Below, piece after piece: positions 1 to 7,061 of a stretch of 45,765 bases of DNA (position 1 is the first letter of the stretch; each line of letters begins with the position of its first letter). The stretch covers positions 1 through 45,765 of the forward strand of contig NZ_JAQGKF010000069.1 of the NCBI RefSeq assembly GCF_028290205.1, written 5' to 3'. Made by a program: the position numbers and the translations under genes. This stretch comes from Enterovirga sp. (GTDB lineage: Bacteria; Pseudomonadota; Alphaproteobacteria; Rhizobiales; Beijerinckiaceae). The notes beneath the pieces were generated by a model that did not search any database, had not been told where the DNA came from, and worked only from the letters and a program-made list of their open reading frames with translations.

Positions 1-389
1 AGTGAGTCGGATCCTCCGATACGGTCAAAGAACCCCGTTCGGAAGCGCCGCAGCCGATTCTGCGACAGTACGAGCCTGTGGCCACTAGACCGGCCACGTG
101 TTCTTTCGTAGGTGGCCAATCCCGCCATCCGGCGCGCAGAATCCATGATGAATTCATCATCGTCTGGAGCAAGTAAGTGCAAGGCTAGCAGATATGCTGC
201 GATCTCTCTCTGCAGAGGGAGCTTGGCAGCCTTCTCTGTGGCGTGTTCCTCGAGCCACTCGCGATCTGGCGTGATTGATGATTTGACAGGATATTCAACT
301 TGAATGACGAAGTTGGAGATATATCGCGCCGCCCAGGCCGTATCTACCGCATCGGAGCCTTGCGGAACGGTGGGGCGTGCTGGACGGAG
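1..389 (-). CDS. Partial or decayed ORF of unknown function, open at left edge
   Basis: Reading the minus strand from a TAA at 390-392 down to base 1 gives about 129 codons without a stop, with a protein-like composition (for example a segment reading AARYISNFVIQVEYPVK). The ORF track misses it because it leaves the window. I see no ATG, GTG or TTG early in the frame; the first in-frame ATG is at 146, well inside. It may therefore be a 5'-truncated remnant, or the 3' part of a gene whose start was lost. A hand count gives about 56% GC over 1-360, against about 70% in neighbouring genes, which suggests foreign origin. I do not recognise the family. Confidence 0.3.
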
Positions 390-768
390 TTAGCGTTGGG
401 TGGCGCTGAAACATCGCTGCCGAGCGTGGCTGGCGGGGAGGTGGGTTGGGAGGTGCGCTGTCTCGTCGAGACTTGCGCAGGTATCCACTGATCCGATCGA
501 CGCCCAAACAGTCTCAACAGGCGAGCGCGGTCCGGCGGGGGGCGATCTCGGAACTGTGCTCGCTGGGGCGCCTCGTTGTCCGGCCAATGAGGGTTGGAAC
601 GCCTACCCCGCGCCTCGCTTAGCCGAGCCTGTCGCGCGTCAGGCCCTTAGAGCGATCGGCCAGTGGTCATGCTGCCCCGCTGTCGACCGTTAGCGCCTCA
701 TGGGAGTCAGCATCGGGCCGCCGCGGCAACGGGGTTGAGCAAAGGCTCCGTCTAAACCCCTGAAATAA
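390..768. other. Non-coding stretch between remnant ORF and tRNA-Lys
   Basis: No convincing gene is seen. The listed short ORFs here have biased, low-complexity translations and no ribosome binding sites. GC content returns to about 70% (line 421-480 counted by hand). I looked for an integrase gene and for a copy of the tRNA 3' end that would mark an attachment site and found neither. Confidence 0.5.
731..760 (-). terminator. Possible hairpin downstream of tRNA-Lys
   Basis: On the minus strand GGGGTT pairs with AACCCC, and inside it GAGC pairs with GCTC around a CTTT loop, leaving a six-base bulge. It begins about 8 bases past the tRNA CCA end. There is no T-run after it, so a terminator role is tentative. 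Confidence 0.3.
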
Positions 769-844
<76 letters not shown>

Positions 845-1131
845 TTCGCCCGGAGGCGGGCGGCCTTGGCCGCCGGGGATGCGTCTAGCCCAGCACTCAG
901 GGCCTGTCCACCGTCTCCGTGATCCGAACAGCTTCCTGGGGCGATGTTTTCCAAAGCCGTCGTTTCGGGCGCCCCGCGCGGGCTGCGGGCCGACCGGAGT
1001 TGAAGCGCAGGCCGGAGGATGGCATCTCGGCCGGGCCCACGCCCGAGGAGGTCCGCTCTGCATCACAGCCTCATCGCCCTGCGGCCCATCGCGCGGCCCG
1101 CCCGCGGCCGGTTCGGCAAGTGAGGCCCGGC

Positions 1132-1623
1132 ATGCAGGTCGACCTACGCATCCTGGATAGCCGGCTCCCGGGTTGGGGCTTCCCCCGTTACGGCTCGGAT
1201 CTCGCGGCGGGGCTCGACCTCCATGCCTGCCTGGACGCGCCGCTCGACCTGGCACCCGGCGCGGCCCCGATCCTGATCCCGACCGGGTTTGCCATGCGGC
1301 TCGGCGACCCGGGCTGGTGCGGGCTGGTCGCGCCCCGGTCCGGGCTCGGCCATCGCGGCCTCGTTCTCGGCAACACGGTCGGCATCATCGACGCGGATTA
1401 CGAAGGCCCGGTGCTGCTCTCGGCCTGGAACCGCAACCAGCCCGGCACGGCGCCCATCACGGTTGCGCCGGGCGACCGCATCGCCCAGCTCGTGCTGGTC
1501 AGGATCGACCGGCCTGCCTTCCGGGTCGTCGCCGCCTTCCCGGAAACGTCGGGGCGCGGGGAGGGCGGCTTCGGGTCGACGGGCCAGCAAGGCGCCTCTT
1601 CCGGCACGGCGGCGCGCCCATGA
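1132..1623 (+). CDS. dut: Deoxyuridine 5'-triphosphate nucleotidohydrolase (dUTPase)
   Basis: Hydrolyses dUTP to dUMP and pyrophosphate, keeping uracil out of DNA and supplying dUMP for dTMP synthesis. The five trimeric dUTPase motifs appear in order in 163 residues: AAGLDLHA, APRSGLG, GNTVGIIDADYEGPV, GDRIAQLVLVRI and the C-terminal RGEGGFGSTG. The start MQVDLRIL was chosen because the family begins just before the first strand; the longer ORF from 919 adds an unrelated arginine-rich extension. The stop overlaps the next gene's start as ATGA, so the Rrf2 regulator is probably translationally coupled. The length is normal for bacterial dUTPases. Confidence 0.95.
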   Translation: MQVDLRILDSRLPGWGFPRYGSDLAAGLDLHACLDAPLDLAPGAAPILIPTGFAMRLGDPGWCGLVAPRSGLGHRGLVLGNTVGIIDADYEGPVLLSAWNRNQPGTAPITVAPGDRIAQLVLVRIDRPAFRVVAAFPETSGRGEGGFGSTGQQGASSGTAARP

Positions 1624-2048
1624 CCCTGCTTCCCTCCCGGGCGCTGTATGCGGTGGCGGCGGTGCTGGACGTGGCGCTCCACGCCCGCGGCAGCCCCGTC
1701 TCGGCCAAGGCGCTGGCCGGGCGGCTCGATGTCGGGCCGCGCCATCTCGAGGCGGTCTTGCAGCATCTCGTGCGGGCCGGCATCCTCAAGGGCGTGCGGG
1801 GACCGCGCGGCGGCTACGAGCTCGGGCGCGAGCGTCGCCGCATCTCGGTCGGCGAGGTGGTCCGGGCGGTGGAGCGGATCGAAGAACCGGAACCGACGGG
1901 ACCGGACCTGATCCGGCAGGCCATCGCGCCCGCCATCGCGCAAGCCGCGGGGGAGTTCCTGGCCGCGCTCGACCGCATCAGCATCGACGAGCTGTGTCGC
2001 GCGGCCGGACCCGCCGGCGTGCCGCCCCAGGCAGATTTCACAATATAA
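1620..2048 (+). CDS. Rrf2-family transcriptional regulator
   Basis: A 142-residue winged-helix regulator of the Rrf2 family. The N-terminal half holds the helix-turn-helix (residues about 1-65), followed by the wing GVRGPRGGYELGRERRRISVG and the family signature for a dimerisation helix (VGEVVRAVE). IscR and NsrR bind Fe-S clusters through three cysteines; only one cysteine is present here (in ELCRAA), so a cluster of that type is unlikely. The closer functional analogy is CymR, the cluster-less Rrf2 repressor of cysteine metabolism, because cysK follows 77 bases later behind a palindrome. Its start overlaps the dut stop (ATGA). Regulation of cysK is an inference. Confidence 0.88.
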   Translation: MTLLPSRALYAVAAVLDVALHARGSPVSAKALAGRLDVGPRHLEAVLQHLVRAGILKGVRGPRGGYELGRERRRISVGEVVRAVERIEEPEPTGPDLIRQAIAPAIAQAAGEFLAALDRISIDELCRAAGPAGVPPQADFTI

Positions 2049-2049
2049 A
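2044..2049 (+). promoter_or_regulatory. Possible -10 element (TATAAA) of a cysK promoter
   Basis: TATAAA overlaps the stop codon of the Rrf2 gene and sits just left of the palindrome at 2053-2067, in otherwise GC-rich DNA. No clear TTGACA-like -35 box is seen at the expected distance, so the assignment is weak. Confidence 0.3.
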
Positions 2050-2052
2050 AAT

Positions 2053-2067
2053 GTTCATTAGATGAAC
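2053..2067. promoter_or_regulatory. Perfect palindrome GTTCAT-TAG-ATGAAC, candidate Rrf2 operator
   Basis: Two perfect six-base half-sites separated by three bases lie between the Rrf2 gene and cysK, 58 bases before the cysK start and directly after a TATAAA. The A/T-rich odd-spaced dyad is of the kind bound by winged-helix dimers. An operator here would block transcription of cysK. Binding by the adjacent regulator is inferred from position only. Confidence 0.55.
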
Positions 2068-2125
2068 CATCGACACCGAGACGGGAAATAGCTACAGCCC
2101 CGTCGATCCAGCGAGGAGCGACACC

Positions 2126-3103
2126 ATGTCCGAGACCGTGAGAACTGCCACCGGCGCGCCGGGTCGCGGCCGCATCTACGGCTCCATCACCGAAACGGTG
2201 GGCAACACGCCGCTCGTCCGCCTCGACCGGCTGGCCAAGCAGAAGGGCGTCAAGGCCGAGATCCTGCTCAAGCTGGAATTCTTCAACCCGATCAGCAGCG
2301 TCAAGGACCGGATCGGCGTCGCCATGATCGACGCGCTGGAAGCCTCCGGGCGGCTGAAGCCGGGCGGCACGCTGGTCGAGCCGACCTCGGGCAACACCGG
2401 CATCGCGCTGGCCTTCGTGGCGGCGGCCCGCGGCTACCGGCTGATCCTGGTGATGCCCGAGACGATGTCGCTCGAGCGGCGCAAGATGCTGGCCTTCCTG
2501 GGCGCAGAACTCGCTCTGACGCCCGGCCCGCAGGGCATGAAGGGTGCCATCGCCAAGGCTGAGGAATTGCTGCGCGAGATCCCCGGAGCGGTCATGCCGC
2601 AGCAATTCGAGAACCCTGCCAATCCGGAGATTCACCGCAAGACCACCGCCGAGGAGATCTGGAACGACACCGCCGGGCAACTCGACGTGTTCATTTCGGC
2701 CATCGGCACGGGCGGCACCATCACGGGCGTCGGCGAGGTGCTGAAGCCGCGCCTGCCCGGCCTCAAGGTCATCGCGGTCGAGCCCGAGGATTCGCCGATC
2801 CTGTCCGGCGGCCAGCCCGGACCCCACAAGATTCAGGGCATCGGCGCCGGCTTCGTGCCCGGCGTGCTCGACACCCAGATCTACGACGAGGTCGTCACGG
2901 TCGGAAACCAGACCGCCTTCGAGACCTCGCGCCTTCTCGCCAGGGTGGAAGGCGTCCCGGGCGGCATCTCGACCGGTGCCAATGTGGCTGCCGCCCTCGA
3001 GGTCGCGGCCCGGCCCGGCATGGAGGGCAAGCGCATCGTCACGGTCGCGTGCTCCTTTGCCGAGCGCTACATCTCGAGCGCGCTGTTCGAGGGGATCGGC
3101 TGA
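2126..3103 (+). CDS. cysK: Cysteine synthase A (O-acetylserine sulfhydrylase)
   Basis: A PLP enzyme that makes L-cysteine from O-acetylserine and sulfide in the cytoplasm. In 325 residues it shows the family landmarks: NTPLVRL near residue 27, the PLP-binding lysine in SSVKDRIG (about Lys60), the substrate loop TSGNTGIAL, the phosphate-binding GTGGTITG and the C-terminal [16 protein letters not shown] ribosome binding site lies 8 bases before the ATG. The first 15 residues are a short extension before the conserved core. It is probably controlled by the upstream Rrf2 protein. A cystathionine beta-synthase-like role is less likely because there is no CBS or heme domain. Confidence 0.95.
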   Translation: MSETVRTATGAPGRGRIYGSITETVGNTPLVRLDRLAKQKGVKAEILLKLEFFNPISSVKDRIGVAMIDALEASGRLKPGGTLVEPTSGNTGIALAFVAAARGYRLILVMPETMSLERRKMLAFLGAELALTPGPQGMKGAIAKAEELLREIPGAVMPQQFENPANPEIHRKTTAEEIWNDTAGQLDVFISAIGTGGTITGVGEVLKPRLPGLKVIAVEPEDSPILSGGQPGPHKIQGIGAGFVPGVLDTQIYDEVVTVGNQTAFETSRLLARVEGVPGGISTGANVAAALEVAARPGMEGKRIVTVACSFAERYISSALFEGIG

Positions 3104-3172
3104 CCGGGCGGGCCGATCGTCGCTGGCGCAACCCTTCGGGGACCCGGGTGTTTCCTGCCGAAGGAGACACCC

Positions 3173-3451
3173 ATGGCCGACAGCAAGGTTCCCAATCTGA
3201 AGAACTTCAGCGCGTATCGGGATGAGAACGGGCGGGGGCTCGGCACGGAGCCGGGCGACCGCCCGCGTTATGACGACGTCCACGAGCAGCTGATGCAGGA
3301 GCCGACCAGCGAATCCGAGGCGGCGCGGCTTGCCTCGGGCTTCACGAGCGACGACGGCACCGAAGCGACCGAGGCCGAAACGCCGCCGGAAAACATCGCC
3401 CATATCGGCGATGCGACCCTGCCGCCCCGCCGCGGCCCCCGCGGCGGGTAG
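3173..3451 (+). CDS. Small acidic hypothetical protein
   Basis: A 92-residue soluble protein, rich in Glu and Asp with few hydrophobic residues, probably largely disordered. It has no signal peptide, membrane segment or cysteine, and ends in an Arg/Gly/Pro tail. A strong AAGGAG ribosome binding site lies 7 bases before the ATG, which supports real translation. It is 69 bases downstream of cysK and may share its transcript. I do not recognise the family, and no function is assigned. Confidence 0.65.
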   Translation: MADSKVPNLKNFSAYRDENGRGLGTEPGDRPRYDDVHEQLMQEPTSESEAARLASGFTSDDGTEATEAETPPENIAHIGDATLPPRRGPRGG

Positions 3452-3460
3452 AAGCGGGCT

Positions 3461-3478
3461 CCGGCCAGCACGGGCCGG
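3461..3478. terminator. Possible bidirectional hairpin between convergent genes
   Basis: CCGGCC and GGCCGG form a six-base-pair stem with a six-base loop, filling the 27-base gap between the small acidic gene and the HMG-CoA lyase gene. No T-run follows on either strand. Confidence 0.35.
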
Positions 3479-4411
3479 TCACGCGCCGGGCGGTGCCGGG
3501 TGCAGGTCCAGGGGCCGTCCGGCTGCCCGGACCTGGCCCGGCACGTCGTGGCCGACAAGATCGGGCAGCTCGCGCGACACGGCGATGAGGCTGTCGAGAT
3601 CGACCCCGGTCCCGATTCCCATCTCCTCGAACATGTTCACCACGTCCTCGGTGCAGACATTGCCCGTGGCGCCGGGTGCGAAGGGGCAGCCGCCCAGCCC
3701 CCCGAGCGCCGCGTCGAAGCGCACGCATCCCGCCTGCCAGCCGGCCAGGACGTTGGCCAGACCGGCACCGCGGGTGTTGTGGACGTGCAAGGTGAGAGGC
3801 AGGGCGGGATGCCGGGCCAGCACCGCCGCCACGAGGTCGGCGACCTGGCGCGGATTGGCCATTCCGGTCGTGTCGGCGAGGGTTACGGCGGTGCAGCCCT
3901 CCGCCAGCAGCCGCTCGACATGGTCGAGCACCTTGGCGCGCTCCTGCCGGCCCTCGAACGGGCAGCCGAAGGCCGTCGCCACGCTCGATGTGAGCGCGAT
4001 GCCGGTCCCGGCCAGCACCTGCCGGACTTCCCGAAGCGCCCGGAACGAGCCCTCGGGGTCCATGCGCAGGTTGGCCCGGTTATGGGTTGCAGAGACCGAG
4101 ATCACGACGTTGATCTCGTCCAAGCCGCTCTGGGCGGCGCGCTCGGCGCCGCGGGCGTTCGGGATGAGGGCGCAATAGAGCGTGCCCGGCCGGCGCCGGA
4201 TGCGGCGCGCCACCTCCTCCCCGTCGGACAGGGCTGGGACGTGTTTCGGCGACACGAACGAGGTGATCTCGATCTTCGCCAGGCCCGTGTCGGACAGGCG
4301 GTCGATCCAGGCGACCTTGCGGTCGGTCGGCACAAAAACGGGCTCGATCTGCAGCCCGTCCCGCGGTGCCACCTCGTGAATGAAGACCCGTTCCGCGCCG
4401 GCCGAGATCAT
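3479..4411 (-). CDS. mvaB: Hydroxymethylglutaryl-CoA lyase
   Basis: Cleaves 3-hydroxy-3-methylglutaryl-CoA to acetyl-CoA and acetoacetate, the last step of leucine degradation. The 310-residue TIM barrel shows EVAPRDGLQ with the catalytic Arg-Asp, the TSFVSPKHVP strand, the metal-binding HVHNTRG and the signature GGLGGCPFAPGATGN with the catalytic loop cysteine. The start shares one base with the stop of the CaiB gene (TGATG), so the two are tightly coupled. A lyase acting on a related branched acyl-CoA is possible, since such lyases often sit beside CaiB transferases. The acetoacetate made could be activated by the SCOT pair at 38680-40094, though that locus is distant. Confidence 0.92.
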   Translation of the reverse strand: MISAGAERVFIHEVAPRDGLQIEPVFVPTDRKVAWIDRLSDTGLAKIEITSFVSPKHVPALSDGEEVARRIRRRPGTLYCALIPNARGAERAAQSGLDEINVVISVSATHNRANLRMDPEGSFRALREVRQVLAGTGIALTSSVATAFGCPFEGRQERAKVLDHVERLLAEGCTAVTLADTTGMANPRQVADLVAAVLARHPALPLTLHVHNTRGAGLANVLAGWQAGCVRFDAALGGLGGCPFAPGATGNVCTEDVVNMFEEMGIGTGVDLDSLIAVSRELPDLVGHDVPGQVRAAGRPLDLHPAPPGA

Positions 4412-5613
4412 CAGACCGCTCCCTTGCGGCGGAGCTCTGCCACAGCATCGTCCGAATAGCCGAGCCCGCGCAAGACCTCGTCGGTGTGCTCGCCCAGATC
4501 CGGTCCGAGCGTCCGCATCACGCCGGGCGTGGCGGAGAGCTTAGGCGCGATACCTGGCACGGGCATCGGCGTTCCGTCGGGCAGTGTCGTCTCGATGATC
4601 ATGTCGCGAGCCCGGTAATGCGGGTCGGCCACGATGTCGGCCACGCTGTAGACCCGGCCGGCCGGCACCCCGGCCTCGTTCATCAGGGCGAGAACCTCGT
4701 CGATGCTTCGCCCCCCCGTCCAGTCCGCGATGGCGCCGTCGATCAGTTCGACCTGGGCAGCCCGGCCGTCGTTGCGGGCCAGCCGCGGGTCGTCCGCGAG
4801 ATCGGGCCGGCCGATTGCCCGCATGAGCCGGCGGAAGATGGAATCGCCATTGCCGGCGATCAGCACGAAGCCGTCCCGGCACGGGTAGCTGTCCGTCGGC
4901 ACGATGCCGGGGAGGGCGCCGCCCGAGCGCTCCCGGATCTCGCCATAGACCCCGTATTCGGGAACGAGGCTCTCCATGCAGTTGAACACGCTCTCGTGCA
5001 GAGCCACGTCGACGACCTGGCCTGGGCCGCCGTTGCGGACCACATGGATCACGCTCATCAGCGCGCCGATCACGGCGTAATGGGCGGCCAGCGTATCGCC
5101 GATCGAGACCCCGGTGCGGGCCGGTGGCCGATCGGGCGATCCGGTGGTGTAGCGGATGCCGCCCATCGCCTCGCCGATGACGCCGAAGCCAGGGCGCTCC
5201 CGATAGGGCCCGGTCTGGCCGTAACCGGACAGGCGCACCATCACGAGGCGCCGGTTGAGCGCGTGGAGGGCGTCGAAGCCGAGCCCCCACTTCTCCAGCG
5301 TGCCGGGACGGAAATTCTCGATCAGGATGTCGGCCTCGGCCGCGAGGCGGCGGACGATCTCCTGTCCCTCCGGGACCCTCAGGTCGGCCGTGATCGAGCG
5401 CTTGTTGCGGGCTTGGACCCGCCACCACAGGGACGTCCCGTCGTGGAGCTTGCGCCAGGTCCGCAGGGGATCGCCCGTGCCGGGCGTCTCCACCTTGACC
5501 ACGTCGGCGCCATATTCGGCCAGGATGCGGGCCGCGAAGGGACCGGCGATGAGCTGACCGAGCTCCACCACCTTCAGGCCGGCGAGCGGCCCTGAATGCG
5601 GGGGAGCGGTCAT
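4411..5613 (-). CDS. CaiB/BaiF family (type III) CoA transferase
   Basis: Type III transferases move CoA between acyl-CoA and a carboxylic acid through an aspartyl intermediate. The protein has 400 residues, the normal family length, and opens with LKVVELGQLIAGPFA and the segment DVVKVETPGTGDPLR. The expected catalytic aspartate is in GVSIGDTLAA (about Asp173). The N-terminal ATG overlaps the histidine kinase stop as ATGA and its stop overlaps the mvaB start. Pairing with an HMG-CoA lyase suggests activation of a branched C5-C6 dicarboxylate such as hydroxymethylglutarate, but the acid and CoA donor cannot be read from the sequence. Confidence 0.9.
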   Translation of the reverse strand: MTAPPHSGPLAGLKVVELGQLIAGPFAARILAEYGADVVKVETPGTGDPLRTWRKLHDGTSLWWRVQARNKRSITADLRVPEGQEIVRRLAAEADILIENFRPGTLEKWGLGFDALHALNRRLVMVRLSGYGQTGPYRERPGFGVIGEAMGGIRYTTGSPDRPPARTGVSIGDTLAAHYAVIGALMSVIHVVRNGGPGQVVDVALHESVFNCMESLVPEYGVYGEIRERSGGALPGIVPTDSYPCRDGFVLIAGNGDSIFRRLMRAIGRPDLADDPRLARNDGRAAQVELIDGAIADWTGGRSIDEVLALMNEAGVPAGRVYSVADIVADPHYRARDMIIETTLPDGTPMPVPGIAPKLSATPGVMRTLGPDLGEHTDEVLRGLGYSDDAVAELRRKGAV

Positions 5614-7061
5614 GCGGGCAGACCCGGGCTCGTGGCCCGGCCGGGATCGGGCAGCGGGAAGCTGAGCCGCACCTTCAGCCCGTCAGGATCGTAATCGGTG
5701 CTGACCTCGGCTTTCACCTGGGCGGTGAGCACCCGCTGGAGAAGCCGGGTTCCAAAACCCTGGCGTTGCGGCGCGGAGACCCGCGGGCCGCCCGCTTCGA
5801 CCCAGTCGAGGCGCAGACGGCGCGCCTCCCCGTCGTGTTCCACCGACCAGCGGACGTCCACGTGCCCCTCCCCGTTGGACAGCGCCCCGAACCGCGCCGC
5901 GTTGATGACCAGCTCGTGGAACGCCATCCCGAGCGGGACAGCGTAGTCCGACGGCAGCTCGACCTCCGGACCGTTGACTCGGACCCGTTTGCGCCCGTCG
6001 TCGAACACGTCGAGCTCCTTGGTCAACAGCTCCCGCAGCGACGCCCTTTGCCACAGCTCCTCGGTCAGGATGGTGTGGGTGTTGGCGAGCGACATGATGC
6101 GCCCGGTGAAGTCGCGATAGAAGTCGTCGATGGTGGAGGCGCCGCGGGCTGTCGAGCCCACGATCGCCTGCACCGTGGAAAGCGTGTTCTTCACGCGGTG
6201 ATGCAGCTCGCGGATGAGCAGGTTCTGCCGGTCGGTGGCGTGTTTGCGTTGGGTGACGTCGAGCGACACGCCGGCCATGCGCAGCGGCCGCGTCTCCGCG
6301 TAGCTGGCCCGGCCCCGCATCTCGACCCAGCGGGACTCGTCGTGCGGTCCGCCGACCCGGAATTCGACCCCGTAATCGGTCCGGGTGTCGATCGCCTCCT
6401 GAACCGCCCGCGTGATGCGGCCGACGTCGTCCGGATGGACCCGTTCGAGCAGGTCCGGATAGCTCACCGGGCTGTCGGGCGGCAGGCCGACATGGGTCCG
6501 GAAGCGCTGCGAGGCCGTCAGGGTCATGTCGACGAGGTCGAGCTCCCAGGCCCCGAGCCGACCGGCGTCCAGCGTGAATTTCAGCCTCTCATCGCTGAGG
6601 GCGAGCTCGGCGCGGCTGGCCTCGAGCGCGGCCAGCCGGTCGCGCGCCTGGTATTGGCGACGGCGACTGCCGAGTGCCGTCCGGACGAGGCTGACGAGCG
6701 TCATCGGGTGGAAGGGGCGCTCAAGGAACGTGACGTTGCCGAGGGCCCGCATGTGCCGGATGGCAGAGGGGTTCCGCTCCTGCCCGCCCCCGCGCAGGGT
6801 CAAGAGAATGAAGGGGTAGTCCGACCAGGTCGGCTGCGTCTCGATCTTGGCGACAAGGGCGGAGAATTCCGCCGATTGCAGCGCCTCCTCCGTCAGAACC
6901 GTGACGGCGGAGCGCCTCAGGGCCGGCAGAAGGCTCGGGAGAGTGGGGCAGATCTCCGTCTCGACGCCATCCTCGCAGAGGACGCTGGAGATGATCTCCG
7001 CGTCGCGACCGAGCGGCGCCAGCACGGCGACCTGCTCCGGGTTCTTCTCGCCCGGGTTCAC
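5610..7061 (-). CDS. HWE-type sensor histidine kinase with degenerate receiver and PAS domain
   Basis: A soluble 483-residue kinase with no membrane segment. Residues 1-130 resemble a receiver fold, but the phospho-acceptor position reads VTVLTEEAL with no Asp and the usual Lys-Pro is RPF. Residues about 155-272 form a PAS_3-like fold (GRLGAWELDL, then the PAC end MAGVSLDVTQRK). The kinase core has RELHHRVKNTL with phospho-acceptor about His288, the N-box FHELVINAARFGALS and the WVEAGGP motif, all typical of the HWE family. The start is GTG overlapping the KaiC gene stop (GTGA). It is probably the output partner of that ATPase; no cognate response regulator is in the window. Confidence 0.9.
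   Translation of the reverse strand: MNPGEKNPEQVAVLAPLGRDAEIISSVLCEDGVETEICPTLPSLLPALRRSAVTVLTEEALQSAEFSALVAKIETQPTWSDYPFILLTLRGGGQERNPSAIRHMRALGNVTFLERPFHPMTLVSLVRTALGSRRRQYQARDRLAALEASRAELALSDERLKFTLDAGRLGAWELDLVDMTLTASQRFRTHVGLPPDSPVSYPDLLERVHPDDVGRITRAVQEAIDTRTDYGVEFRVGGPHDESRWVEMRGRASYAETRPLRMAGVSLDVTQRKHATDRQNLLIRELHHRVKNTLSTVQAIVGSTARGASTIDDFYRDFTGRIMSLANTHTILTEELWQRASLRELLTKELDVFDDGRKRVRVNGPEVELPSDYAVPLGMAFHELVINAARFGALSNGEGHVDVRWSVEHDGEARRLRLDWVEAGGPRVSAPQRQGFGTRLLQRVLTAQVKAEVSTDYDPDGLKVRLSFPLPDPGRATSPGLPA

Noticed and set aside
112-693. Short plus-strand ORFs near the left edge
   Set aside because: They have serine- or glycine/arginine-biased sequence without ribosome binding sites; the minus-strand frame at 1-389 is the more protein-like reading of part of the same DNA.
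1814-3403. 529-residue minus-strand ORF
   Set aside because: It is antisense to cysK and the Rrf2 gene, with no family pattern. High GC makes long shadow frames common.
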